Part shown: positions 54,755 through 63,579 of the stretch, one piece after another
Layout of the letters: each line of letters begins with the position of its first letter
Numbering within the stretch: the stretch's first letter is position 1
From: Tumebacillus sp. BK434
GTDB lineage: Bacteria; Bacillota; Bacilli; Tumebacillales; Tumebacillaceae
DNA length: 64,000 nucleotides
Assembly (NCBI RefSeq): GCF_004340785.1
Contig: NZ_SLXS01000002.1
Coordinates: 124,001-188,000, forward strand
Reading direction: 5' to 3'
The notes under the pieces: generated by a model
What the model was told of the DNA's origin: nothing
Seen by the model: the letters and a program-made list of their open reading frames with translations, nothing else
Databases searched by the model: none
Made by a program: the position numbers and the translations under genes

Positions 54755-55858
54755 ATGGCTGAAATTCGCACTGAAGAACTCTTAATGAACATCGGTCCTC
54801 AGCACCCTAGTACGCACGGCGTACTGCGTGTTGTGGTCAAGGTGGACGGCGAGATCATCCGCGATGCGGAACCGGTAGTCGGCTACCTGCACCGCGGAAC
54901 CGAGAAATTGGCAGAAGACCTGCAATATACGCAGATCATCCCGTACACCGACCGCATGGACTACCTGGCTTCGATGGTCAACAACCATGCGATCGTCAAT
55001 GCGGTTGAACGCGCGATGGACCTGGAAATCCCGGAGCGCGCAGAACACCTGCGCATCATCGTCGTCGAACTGAACCGCATTGCATCGCACTTGGTGTTCC
55101 TCGGCACCTACCTGCTCGACTTGGGCGCGATGAGCCCGTTCTTGTACGCCTTTGCGAACCGCGAGAAGATCACCGACCTGTTCAACCGGATCTCCGGCGC
55201 CCGCCTGACGTTCAACTACATGCGCGTCGGCGGCGTCAAGTGGGATGCTCCGGAAGGCTGGGTGCAAGATGTGCTCGACTTCATCGCACACTTGCGCAAA
55301 GAGATGGAAATGTTCCATGAACTGGTCACCGGCAACGAGATCTTCTTGGAGCGCGTCAAGGGAGTCGGCGTCTACGATGCGGACACTGCGATCAACTACT
55401 GCTTGTCCGGCATCAACCTGCGCTCGACCGGCTTCAACTGGGACCTGCGCAAGAACAAGCCGTACTCGATCTATGACCGTTTCGACTTCAACGTCGTCAC
55501 CGGCAAAAACGGCGACTGCTACGACCGCTACATGTGCCACATGGAAGAGATCGTCGAGTCGATGAAGATCGTCGAGCAAGCCGCTCAGCAGATCCCGGAC
55601 GGCCCGGTGATGGGCAAAGTGCCGAAGATCCTGCGCGTGCCGGCCGGCGAATACTACTCCGCTGTCGAAGGCGTGCGCGGCGAACTCGGCCTGTACATCG
55701 TCTCCGAAGGCAAAGACAAACCGTACCGCATCAAATGGCGTCGTCCGTCCTTCATCAACCTCCAGCTTCTGCCGAAGCTGCTGGAAGGCCAGTCCATGTC
55801 CAACCTGATCGCGGTCCTCGGCGCCGTCGATATCGTGCTTGGGGAGGTTGACGCGTAA
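54755..55858 (+). CDS. nuoD: NADH-quinone oxidoreductase subunit D
   Basis: 49-kDa subunit lining the quinone site. 367 residues, with GGGGGAAAGGAA upstream. NIGPQHPSTHGVLRVVVKVDGE, GYLHRGTEKLAE, YTDRMDYLASMVNNHA and the C-terminal MSNLIAVLGAVDIVLGEVDA are characteristic. The quinone-binding His and Tyr are in QHPSTHG and PYTDRMDY. It lacks the NiFe cysteines of hydrogenase relatives. Confidence 0.96.
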   Translation: MAEIRTEELLMNIGPQHPSTHGVLRVVVKVDGEIIRDAEPVVGYLHRGTEKLAEDLQYTQIIPYTDRMDYLASMVNNHAIVNAVERAMDLEIPERAEHLRIIVVELNRIASHLVFLGTYLLDLGAMSPFLYAFANREKITDLFNRISGARLTFNYMRVGGVKWDAPEGWVQDVLDFIAHLRKEMEMFHELVTGNEIFLERVKGVGVYDADTAINYCLSGINLRSTGFNWDLRKNKPYSIYDRFDFNVVTGKNGDCYDRYMCHMEEIVESMKIVEQAAQQIPDGPVMGKVPKILRVPAGEYYSAVEGVRGELGLYIVSEGKDKPYRIKWRRPSFINLQLLPKLLEGQSMSNLIAVLGAVDIVLGEVDA

Positions 55859-56859
55859 TGACAGAGATGTTTTCCTGGCTGGATAAGCCGATGGAACTGT
55901 CAACGTTCCTGAATATGGTGATTGGCGCCGTGATCGTCCTCGCCTTCATTCTCGGCGTGGTCACCTACACGATCTACTTCGAGCGCAAAGTCATCGGCTG
56001 GATGCAATGGCGGATCGGTCCGAACCGCGTAGGTCCCCTCGGGCTCCTGCAGACGGTCGCGGACGTTCTGAAGCTGTTGATCAAAGAAGATATTGTCCCG
56101 GCGAAAGCGGACCGCAACATCTTCCTGATCGCGCCGCTGATCGCCTTTTTCCCGTCGTTCATGGTCCTCGCAGTGATTCCGTTCTCCGCGACGCACATCT
56201 TCACGGCGGCGAGCAACGTCGGCATTCTGTACTACATCGCCCTCTCGGCGACGTCGATCCTTGGCGTCGTGCTTGCCGGCTGGGCGTCGAACAACAAGTA
56301 CTCGCTGATCGGCGGGATGCGTTCGGCAGCACAGATGATCTCCTATGAAGTACCGCTTGCGATGTCGATGCTCGGCGTTGTGTTGCTGGCAGGCTCGCTG
56401 AACATGGTGGATATCGTCGAAGCGCAAAAGGAATTCCCGTACGTCTGGTACGTCGTGCCGCAAGCGCTCGGCTTCATCATCTTCATCATCTCGGCGACTG
56501 CAGAACTGAACCGCACGCCGTTCGACTTGCCGGAAGCTGAGTCTGAGCTGGTCGCAGGTTACTTCACCGAGTACACCGGCTTCCGCTTCGCCTTCTTCAT
56601 GCTGGCAGAATATGTGTACGTATTCGCTATGTCTGCGCTTGGCACCACGCTGTTCCTCGGCGGCTGGGAAGGTCCGTTCCTCCCGGGTTGGCTGTGGTTT
56701 GCGATCAAGGTATCGGCGTTTATCTTCTTCTTCTTCTGGGTGCGTGCAACGATGCCGCGGATTCGTACCGACCAGCTGCTCGTCTTTTCCTGGAAAGTGC
56801 TGATTCCGCTGGCCTTGCTGAATCTGGTGCTCACAGCAGTCCTCAAATATCTGATCTAA
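55858..56859 (+). CDS. nuoH: NADH-quinone oxidoreductase subunit H
   Basis: 333 residues, eight helices; TAATG overlap with nuoD. ERKVIGWMQWRIGPNRVGPLGLLQTVADVLKLLIKED and the cytosolic loop with conserved acids ELNRTPFDLPEAESELVAGYFTEYTGFRFAFFMLAEY form the quinone entry channel and the E-channel. Complete. Confidence 0.96.
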   Translation: MTEMFSWLDKPMELSTFLNMVIGAVIVLAFILGVVTYTIYFERKVIGWMQWRIGPNRVGPLGLLQTVADVLKLLIKEDIVPAKADRNIFLIAPLIAFFPSFMVLAVIPFSATHIFTAASNVGILYYIALSATSILGVVLAGWASNNKYSLIGGMRSAAQMISYEVPLAMSMLGVVLLAGSLNMVDIVEAQKEFPYVWYVVPQALGFIIFIISATAELNRTPFDLPEAESELVAGYFTEYTGFRFAFFMLAEYVYVFAMSALGTTLFLGGWEGPFLPGWLWFAIKVSAFIFFFFWVRATMPRIRTDQLLVFSWKVLIPLALLNLVLTAVLKYLI

Positions 56860-56878
56860 TACAAAGTGGGGTGAAATC

Positions 56879-57316
56879 ATGTTCGGTTTCCTTAAAGGGT
56901 TGAAAGTCACCTTCGCCCAACTCACGCATAAGAAGGTCACCCTGATGTATCCGGATGAGATGCCGGACTTCGGCGAACGCTTCCGTGGGGTTCACAAGTT
57001 CTCGCCTGAGAAATGCATCGTGTGCAACCAGTGCGCGCGGGTCTGCCCGACCTCCTGCATCTCGCTTTCGGGCACGCGCGGCGGCGACAAGAAGCTGCAC
57101 ATTGACACCTATGACATCAACTTCGAAATCTGCATCCTTTGCGACCTGTGCACCGAAGTGTGCCCGACCGAAGCGATCCAGATGACTGATACCTTCGAAC
57201 TTGCGACGTACAACCGGGTCGACCTGTATAAAAACATGTTCTGGCTCGACGAGAACCGCAAGAAGACCGAAGGCATCCTCGAACATGACGGTTCTGCTTT
57301 CGGGGGTGAAAAGTAA
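56879..57316 (+). CDS. nuoI: NADH-quinone oxidoreductase subunit I
   Basis: 145 residues. Two [4Fe-4S] motifs of ferredoxin type: CIVCNQCARVCPTSC and CILCDLCTEVCPTEA, binding clusters N6a and N6b. An amphipathic N-terminal helix (MFGFLKGLKVTFAQLTHKKVT) anchors it. In complexes lacking NuoEFG this subunit is the likely electron entry point for ferredoxin or another donor (family inference). Confidence 0.95.
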   Translation: MFGFLKGLKVTFAQLTHKKVTLMYPDEMPDFGERFRGVHKFSPEKCIVCNQCARVCPTSCISLSGTRGGDKKLHIDTYDINFEICILCDLCTEVCPTEAIQMTDTFELATYNRVDLYKNMFWLDENRKKTEGILEHDGSAFGGEK

Positions 57317-57843
57317 TGTTCGGTGGCATTGAATTTACCGGGCAGAACATCGCGTTTTTTCTGATCTCGCTGTTCGTCATCGCATGCGGCGTCCTGCTGC
57401 TCTCGCTTCGCAAAGTGCTGTACATGGCACTGGCTGTCGGCGGCGTGTTCATCGGCGTCGCGGGGATCTATATCATGCTCGAAGCGGAGTTTCTCGCTTT
57501 CATCCAAATCCTGCTCTACGCAGGCGCCATCACGATCATGATGCTCTTCGCGATCATGCTGACGCGGCATGACGAAATCGAAAAACCGCAAAAGGTCACC
57601 GCACACCCGGTGTGGGCGGCGATCGCTGCGATCGGTCTTGGCGGCATCATTCTCTACGTGACCAAATTCGCAGGCCTGCGCTGGCCGTCTCCGACCGACT
57701 CCCCGTGGGAAGGTCAGGACAACGTCAAGCTGATCGGCGAATCCTTGTTCGGCCAATACGTCATTCCGTTCGAGCTGGTCTCGGTGGTGCTGATCGTAGC
57801 ACTCGTTGGCGCGATTACTCTTGCAAACAAGGAGGAGAAGTAA
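57316..57843 (+). CDS. nuoJ: NADH-quinone oxidoreductase subunit J
   Basis: 175 residues, five helices; the ATG shares an A with the nuoI stop. GVLLLSLRKVLYMALAVGGVFIGVAGIYIMLEAEFLAFIQILLYAGAITIMMLFAIML is the conserved block including the pi-bulge helix. Confidence 0.94.
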   Translation: MFGGIEFTGQNIAFFLISLFVIACGVLLLSLRKVLYMALAVGGVFIGVAGIYIMLEAEFLAFIQILLYAGAITIMMLFAIMLTRHDEIEKPQKVTAHPVWAAIAAIGLGGIILYVTKFAGLRWPSPTDSPWEGQDNVKLIGESLFGQYVIPFELVSVVLIVALVGAITLANKEEK

Positions 57844-57846
57844 TCG

Positions 57847-58152
57847 ATGTCGGTTGAACAGTTTATTACGCTCGGCGCGATTCTGTTTTGTATCGGTCTT
57901 TACGGCGCGCTGACCAAGCGCAACATCATCATCGTCCTCGTCTCGGTCGAGCTGATGCTCAACGCCGTCAACATCAACCTGCTGACGTTTGCGCGCTTCG
58001 GTCTGATGCCGTCGATGAACGGCCAGATCTTTACCCTCTTTGCGATGACGATCGCAGCGGCGGAAGTGGCTGTCGGTCTCGCAATTTTGATCTCGTTGTA
58101 CCGGAACCGCAATACCAGCGACGTTCGGGATCAAGACCTCATGAAATGGTAA
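57847..58152 (+). CDS. nuoK: NADH-quinone oxidoreductase subunit K
   Basis: 101 residues, three helices. Conserved membrane glutamates lie in IIVLVSVELMLNAVNINLLTF and TIAAAEVAVGLAILISLYRN, part of the proton-transfer chain. 3 bp after nuoJ; no separate strong ribosome site beyond AAGGAGGAGAAG at the nuoJ end. Confidence 0.95.
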   Translation: MSVEQFITLGAILFCIGLYGALTKRNIIIVLVSVELMLNAVNINLLTFARFGLMPSMNGQIFTLFAMTIAAAEVAVGLAILISLYRNRNTSDVRDQDLMKW

Positions 58153-58191
58153 TCCGGGGTCTTCTAAAGAACTACGGAGAAAGGTGATCGT

Positions 58192-60093
58192 ATGGTCGAA
58201 TATGCCTGGTTAGTTCCCCTCTTCCCGCTGGTGGCGTATGTGCTTCTGTTCGTGCTCGGTCGGCGGGCGCAAGAGGGTATTGTCACTGCGATCAGCGTGC
58301 TGGCAGCGCTGGCGGGCTTCGCGGTATCGCTTTTCATCTTGTCGGATGTGAAAGCAAACGGTGCGTCTGCACCTTACATCTTCCACTGGCTCTCCGTCGG
58401 CGAAACAACGCTGTCGATGGGTTATGAAGTCACCCAGCTCAACGCGATGATGCTGGTGGTGGTCACGTTCATCTCCACGCTGGTGCTGCTCTTCTCGAAG
58501 AGCTACATGCACGGCGATGAGCGTTTCCCGGTGTTCTATCAATATCTCAACCTGTTTATCTTCTCGATGCTCGGTCTGGTCATCTCGCCGAACCTCCTGC
58601 AAGTCTACATCTTCTGGGAACTGGTCGGCCTGTGCTCCTTCCTGCTCGTAGGCTTCTGGTACTTCAAGCCGGAAGCGGCTGCCGCAGCGAAAAAAGCATT
58701 TATCGTCACCCGTATCGGTGACGTCGGTCTCTTCATCGGGATCGTGCTGCTCTTTATCGCCACCGGCACGTTCGAATATGCCGGCATCTTCCAAGCGATC
58801 GAGACCAAGACGTTCCTGATCGATTGGATCTCGCCGGAAGCGTTGATCACGCTCGTCGCGATCCTGATCTTCATCGGCGCGATCGGCAAATCGGCACAAT
58901 TCCCGCTGCACACCTGGCTTCCGGACGCGATGGAAGGCCCGACTCCGGTCTCCGCGCTGATCCACGCCGCCACGATGGTTGCAGCCGGCGTCTACCTCGT
59001 CGCACGCGCGTTCCCGATCTTCGAAGCATCTCCGGATGCCTTGATGGTCATCGCGATCATCGGTGCGGTCACCGCGATCCTCGCGGCGCTGATCGGTCTG
59101 ACGCAAAACGACATTAAGCGTGTCGTCGCCTACTCGACCGTCTCGCAGCTCGGCTACATGGTGATGGCGCTCGGCGTTTCGGCGTATGTGGCATCGACGT
59201 TCCACCTGATGACGCACGCCTTCTTCAAAGCCCTGCTGTTCCTCGCAGCAGGTTCGGTCATCCATGCGATCCACCACAACCAGGACATCCGTGCGATGGG
59301 CGGGCTGTGGAAGAAGCTGCCGATCACCGGCTGGACGTTCCTGATCGGCGCGCTCGCGCTGTCCGGGATTCCGCCGTTCGCCGGCTTCTGGTCGAAAGAT
59401 GAAATCCTGCTCGGAGCGTACCACTCCGGCAACACGGTGCTGTTCGTGCTGGGTCTGCTGGCCGCTTTCTGCACTGCGTTCTACATCTTCCGCGTGTTCT
59501 TCATGACCTTCACCGGCGAGTTCCGCGGTGAGAAGGAAGTCTATGAGCACGCGCATGAATCCGGTCCGCTGATGACCATCCCGCTCGTCCTGCTCGCGAT
59601 CATGGCGATCGTCGCAGGTCTGCTCAACTCGCCGGTCACCGGCTACGCGTTTGAGCACTTCATGCTGCATGACGGCGAGATCGGTGCAGTACACACGCCG
59701 GAGCTGTGGATCGCCGTCTTGGCGACGGTCGTCGCGCTGCTTGGCATCGGGCTTGCATACCTGATGTACAAGTCGAAATCGATCGATCCGGCCAAATTGG
59801 GCTCGGGCGCGCTGCGTCCGCTGTACCAGCTGTCTTACAACAAGTTCTATTTTGACGAACTCTACAACTATGTGATCGTCAAGCCGGTCGTCTTCATCGG
59901 CCGCGTGCTCAACTTTATCGACAAGTGGATCGTCGACGGCCTCGTCCATCTCTTTGGCGAAGCGACAGTCGTCGGAGCGCTTGGCCTGAAATACAGCCAG
60001 AACGGCCAAGTCCAGACGTACGGTCTGATCTCCGTTCTCGGCGCCATTGCGCTGATCGCCGGCGCATTGATCTGGGGAGGTGTTGTGAAATGA
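58192..60093 (+). CDS. nuoL: NADH-quinone oxidoreductase subunit L
   Basis: Antiporter-like proton-pumping subunit. 633 residues, about 16 helices and a C-terminal lateral helix region. The core contains FWELVGLCSFLLVGFW, KSAQFPLHTWLPDAMEGPTPVSALIHAATMVAAGVYLVAR, DIKRVVAYSTVSQLGYM, and the lysine/histidine residues of the pump path. GAGAAAGGTG precedes ATG 58192. Confidence 0.96.
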   Translation: MVEYAWLVPLFPLVAYVLLFVLGRRAQEGIVTAISVLAALAGFAVSLFILSDVKANGASAPYIFHWLSVGETTLSMGYEVTQLNAMMLVVVTFISTLVLLFSKSYMHGDERFPVFYQYLNLFIFSMLGLVISPNLLQVYIFWELVGLCSFLLVGFWYFKPEAAAAAKKAFIVTRIGDVGLFIGIVLLFIATGTFEYAGIFQAIETKTFLIDWISPEALITLVAILIFIGAIGKSAQFPLHTWLPDAMEGPTPVSALIHAATMVAAGVYLVARAFPIFEASPDALMVIAIIGAVTAILAALIGLTQNDIKRVVAYSTVSQLGYMVMALGVSAYVASTFHLMTHAFFKALLFLAAGSVIHAIHHNQDIRAMGGLWKKLPITGWTFLIGALALSGIPPFAGFWSKDEILLGAYHSGNTVLFVLGLLAAFCTAFYIFRVFFMTFTGEFRGEKEVYEHAHESGPLMTIPLVLLAIMAIVAGLLNSPVTGYAFEHFMLHDGEIGAVHTPELWIAVLATVVALLGIGLAYLMYKSKSIDPAKLGSGALRPLYQLSYNKFYFDELYNYVIVKPVVFIGRVLNFIDKWIVDGLVHLFGEATVVGALGLKYSQNGQVQTYGLISVLGAIALIAGALIWGGVVK

Positions 60094-61610
60094 TGGGGAA
60101 CCTGCTGACCATCATCGTTTTCCTCCCGCTGCTGGCCGCACTGATCATCGGCTTTGTTCCGCGCAGCAGCCAAGGACAGGCGCGCTCGATCGCATTGATC
60201 GCGACCTTCCTGTCGCTGCTGTTTGCAGGCATCGTCTACGCGGGCTTTGATTTTGGCGCGAAGGGCATGCAGTACACCGAATCGGCTGAGTGGATCAACA
60301 TCGCGAACGCTTACAAAGATCAGGCGCTCGTCATCGGCTACGACCTTGGCGTCGACGGCCTGTCGATGCCGTTCCTGCTGCTCACCGGCATCGTCTCCTT
60401 CCTCGCCGTTCTGGCATCCGGACGGATCCAGCACCGGGCGAAGGAGTACTACATCTGGTTCCTGCTGCTCGTCACCGGTCTCTACGGCTGCTTCGTGGCC
60501 CTCGACCTGTTCCTGTTCTTCCTGTTCCTTGAGCTGACCCTGATCCCGATGTACTTCCTGATCGGCATCTGGGGCGGCGAGCGCAAAGGCCCCGTGGCGA
60601 CGAAGTTCCTCGTCTACCGTGGGATCGCGTCTGCGTTCATTCTGGTCGCGTTCATCGCGATGGCCTTCAAAGCGGCCGACGCAACCGGCGTGATTTCCCT
60701 GAACATGCTGACGATCGCCGATGCGTTCTCGAAGGCATCGCCCGACCTGATCACGGCCGCCTTCAAAAACGGCATCTTCCTGGTGCTGTTCCTGGCGATC
60801 CTGATCGAGGAAGCGTTCTTCCCGTTCCACACCTGGCTGCCGGACACGCATGAACAAGCGCCGTCCGCAGTCTCGATGATCGTCGGCGGCGTGCTGATGA
60901 AAATCGGCGCGTACGTCCTGTTCCGCATCGCCGTCGGCATCCTGCCGGACGCGGTGCAGCACTACGCAGTGTTGATCGCCGTGATCGGTGTGATCAACAT
61001 CGTCTACGCGGCTCTGATCGCGATGGTGCAAAAAGACTGGCGCCGCCTGCTGGCGTTCTCCGCGATTTCGCACATGGGGATCGTGCTGCTCGGCGTCGCT
61101 GCGATGAACCAGGCGGGCATCCAGGGCGGGATCTTCATGACGATCTCCTCCGGTCTGCTCTCCGCGCTCTTGTTCTTCCTGATCGGCGCGATCAAGGAGC
61201 GCACCGGCACGGCGCTGATCGCCGGTCTGGGCGGTCTGTCCAAGCCGATGCCGATCCTCGCCGGCTTCCTGCTGGCAGCGGCGCTCGGTTCGCTCGGCCT
61301 GCCGGGCATGAGCGGGTTTATCTCTGAGATTCTGGCGTTTATGGGCTCGTTTGAAGTATTCCCGGTCCTCTCGGCTGTGGGTGCGCTTGGGATCATCCTC
61401 GCGGCTGTCTACCTGCTCTGGGCGATGCAGCGCACGACCTATGGTCCGACGTCTGCACAGCTTGAAGGGGTGACAGACGCCCGTCCGATCGAATTTGTTC
61501 CGGCGATCGTTCTGCTCGCGCTGATCATTTTGATCGGGGTCTACCCGCAAATCCTCAGTGACCTGGTGAACCCGTCGATCCAAACGCTCGTCACCAGGAT
61601 AGGAGGGTAG
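60090..61610 (+). CDS. nuoM: NADH-quinone oxidoreductase subunit M
   Basis: 506 residues from ATG 60090, overlapping the nuoL stop by 4 bp (ATGA), with GGGGAGGTG about 8 bp upstream; the ATG at 60093 is an alternative. Antiporter-like subunit with FFLFLELTLIPMYFLIGIWGGERK, EAFFPFHTWLPDTHEQAPSAVSMIVGGVLMKIGAY, DWRRLLAFSAISHMGIVLLG and LPGMSGFISEILAFMGSF. Confidence 0.96.
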   Translation: MMGNLLTIIVFLPLLAALIIGFVPRSSQGQARSIALIATFLSLLFAGIVYAGFDFGAKGMQYTESAEWINIANAYKDQALVIGYDLGVDGLSMPFLLLTGIVSFLAVLASGRIQHRAKEYYIWFLLLVTGLYGCFVALDLFLFFLFLELTLIPMYFLIGIWGGERKGPVATKFLVYRGIASAFILVAFIAMAFKAADATGVISLNMLTIADAFSKASPDLITAAFKNGIFLVLFLAILIEEAFFPFHTWLPDTHEQAPSAVSMIVGGVLMKIGAYVLFRIAVGILPDAVQHYAVLIAVIGVINIVYAALIAMVQKDWRRLLAFSAISHMGIVLLGVAAMNQAGIQGGIFMTISSGLLSALLFFLIGAIKERTGTALIAGLGGLSKPMPILAGFLLAAALGSLGLPGMSGFISEILAFMGSFEVFPVLSAVGALGIILAAVYLLWAMQRTTYGPTSAQLEGVTDARPIEFVPAIVLLALIILIGVYPQILSDLVNPSIQTLVTRIGG

Positions 61611-61613
61611 CAC

Positions 61614-63131
61614 ATGAATCCGGTACAATCGTTCTCTACGCTCAGCTTCTCCGGCGTGTGGGACGTGATGGCTCCTGAAGTCATCCTCGTCCTGCTCGGC
61701 TTCGGGATGCTGGCGTTCGACTTGTTCGTCTCCAAAGAAACCTCCCGCCGCATCTCTCCGTGGATCGGCGTGGCCGGTCTGCTCGTCGCGCTCGCGCTCG
61801 TGCTGCGCAACTTCGGCGTAGTCGCGGACGGCGGCTTGAAAGAGCTGTCCAACATGCTCTACGTGCTCGACGACTTCGGCAACGTGTTTAAAGTGATCTT
61901 CATCTTGGGCACGACGTTCACGCTCCTGATGTCGATCGATTTCTTCCGCCACAACCCGTCGGTGAAAGTGGCCGAATACAGCTACCTGCTGATCTTCGCC
62001 ACCGTCGGCGCAATGGTCATGTCTTCCGCGTATGACCTGATCACCCTGTTTGTCGGTCTCGAACTGCTCTCCATCTCGTCGTACGTGCTCGTCGCGATCC
62101 GCCGCGATGCGAAAGGCGGCGAAGGGGCGATGAAATACCTCGTCATGGGTTCGATCGCCACAGCGTTCGCACTGTACGGGATGTCCTTCCTGTACGGCGT
62201 GACCGGTCAGACCAACATCGCGCAGGCTTCGCAGATGATCGCGCAGATGTGGATCGAGTTCAAGCCGCTGATCGTGCTCGGCTTCCTGCTGATGACGATC
62301 GGCTTTGGGGCCAAGATCGCCTTGGTGCCGTTCCACATGTGGGCGCCGGACACATATGAAGGCGCTCCGAACCCGATCACCGCGTTCCTGTCTGTCGTCT
62401 CGAAAGCAGCCGGCTTCGCGCTGGTGCTGCGCGTGTTCATCTGGGCGTTTGGCCCGGAGTTCAACGAGATCTACATGTACCTCGCGATCCTCGCCGGCCT
62501 GACCATGGTCATCGGGAACATCGCGGCGCTGGTACAAAAGAACATCAAGCGCCTGCTCGCCTACTCCTCGGTCGCACAAGCCGGTTACCTGCTGATCCCG
62601 CTCGCGGTGCTCGGCGCCGGCAACGCGCAGGAGAACATCTGGCTGGCGTTTGGCGAAGTCACTTTCTACCTGACCGCCTACCTGTTCATGACGATGGGCG
62701 CGTTCGCCATCCTGACCAACGTGACGCGCGCAGCGGGCAACGAGTCCTTGGAAGCGTTCCGCGGCCTCTACAAGCGCTCCCCGTTCCAAGCGGTGGCGAT
62801 GTCCGTGTTCATCCTGTCCATGGCGGGGATGCCGATCACCGCCGGCTTCTTTGGGAAGTTCTACATCTTCCTCGGCGCGATCAATACCCAGATGTACTGG
62901 CTGGCTGCTTTGCTCTTCGTCACGTCGGCCATCGCGTTCTACTACTACTTCGGTGTGCTCCGTGCGATGTTCATGAAAGAGAGCGAAGCACCGGTCACCG
63001 AACAAAAACTGGCGCTGCCGTGGTCGCTGGGCCTGATCGCCGGCGTCGGCCTGATCGGGACGATCATCCTCGGCGTGCTGCCAAACCTGTACCTCGATGT
63101 GCTCAACGGGCTGAACTGGTTCGGGATGTAA
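61614..63131 (+). CDS. nuoN: NADH-quinone oxidoreductase subunit N
   Basis: 505 residues, AGGAGGGT upstream, 3 bp after nuoM. Antiporter-like subunit with LFVGLELLSISSYVLVAIRRD, GAKIALVPFHMWAPDTYEGAPNPITAFLSVVSKAAGFAL, NIKRLLAYSSVAQAGYLLIPL and AGMPITAGFFGKFYIF. Last gene of the nuo operon. Confidence 0.96.
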   Translation: MNPVQSFSTLSFSGVWDVMAPEVILVLLGFGMLAFDLFVSKETSRRISPWIGVAGLLVALALVLRNFGVVADGGLKELSNMLYVLDDFGNVFKVIFILGTTFTLLMSIDFFRHNPSVKVAEYSYLLIFATVGAMVMSSAYDLITLFVGLELLSISSYVLVAIRRDAKGGEGAMKYLVMGSIATAFALYGMSFLYGVTGQTNIAQASQMIAQMWIEFKPLIVLGFLLMTIGFGAKIALVPFHMWAPDTYEGAPNPITAFLSVVSKAAGFALVLRVFIWAFGPEFNEIYMYLAILAGLTMVIGNIAALVQKNIKRLLAYSSVAQAGYLLIPLAVLGAGNAQENIWLAFGEVTFYLTAYLFMTMGAFAILTNVTRAAGNESLEAFRGLYKRSPFQAVAMSVFILSMAGMPITAGFFGKFYIFLGAINTQMYWLAALLFVTSAIAFYYYFGVLRAMFMKESEAPVTEQKLALPWSLGLIAGVGLIGTIILGVLPNLYLDVLNGLNWFGM

Positions 63132-63156
63132 ACTGAGCTGAACAATTGTCAACAAA

Positions 63157-63194
63157 CGCAAGACTCCGGGACTTTAGTCTCGGAGTCTTTTTGC
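63157..63194 (+). terminator. Terminator of the nuo operon
   Basis: AAGACTCCGGGAC (63160-63172), TTTA loop, GTCTCGGAGTCTT (63177-63189), followed by TTT and GCG. One mismatch in the stem. Confidence 0.9.
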
Positions 63195-63245
63195 GTCAAT
63201 TATGGTACGATGTTACGAGATGTGAAGAGAGGCGGGGGATGTGCC

Positions 63246-63494
63246 GTGTATTTTGGCTCCCAAGAGACTGGGATGGGCTGGATGTCCCTGTTCAATCTGG
63301 CCTTTTTGTTGTTTGGCGTGCTGATCGCCTGGTATGCGCTGCAAGTCGTGCGCTGGGATGTGTTTCTCAAGGATGCGAAAGGGCGTCCTGCTGCCGTCCT
63401 GCGCCTGCTGCTGTCCATTTTGCTCGGCTATCAGCTGGCGAAGTTCGCCAATGAATACATGATGTCCACGATGATGCTCAAGCAAATCTTCTAA
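63246..63494 (+). CDS. ywzB: DUF1146 (YwzB-like) small membrane protein
   Basis: 82 residues from GTG 63246 with GGCGGGGGA 5 bp upstream; longer in-frame starts lack a ribosome site. Two membrane helices (LFNLAFLLFGVLIAWYALQVV and AAVLRLLLSILLGYQLAKF) and WYALQVVRWDVFLKDAKGRPAAVLRLLL, the DUF1146 core. Its place after the energy operons and before ywmB matches B. subtilis ywzB. TGG-TACGAT (63202-63210) may be an extended -10. Function unknown. Confidence 0.82.
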   Translation: MYFGSQETGMGWMSLFNLAFLLFGVLIAWYALQVVRWDVFLKDAKGRPAAVLRLLLSILLGYQLAKFANEYMMSTMMLKQIF

Positions 63495-63579
63495 ACTATT
63501 TTTCTAGCAACTCGTATATCCTCGCCCTGATGCGGTCAGAATGGGTAACATCCATTCGACGGGCAGGGAGAGAGAGACG

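Noticed and set aside
59868-63161. Very long minus-strand open frame (over 1,000 codons) opposite nuoL-nuoN
   Set aside because: The translation is Arg/Asp/His/Gln-rich and without family features. It is the mirror of GC-rich codon use in the nuo genes, which are beyond doubt.
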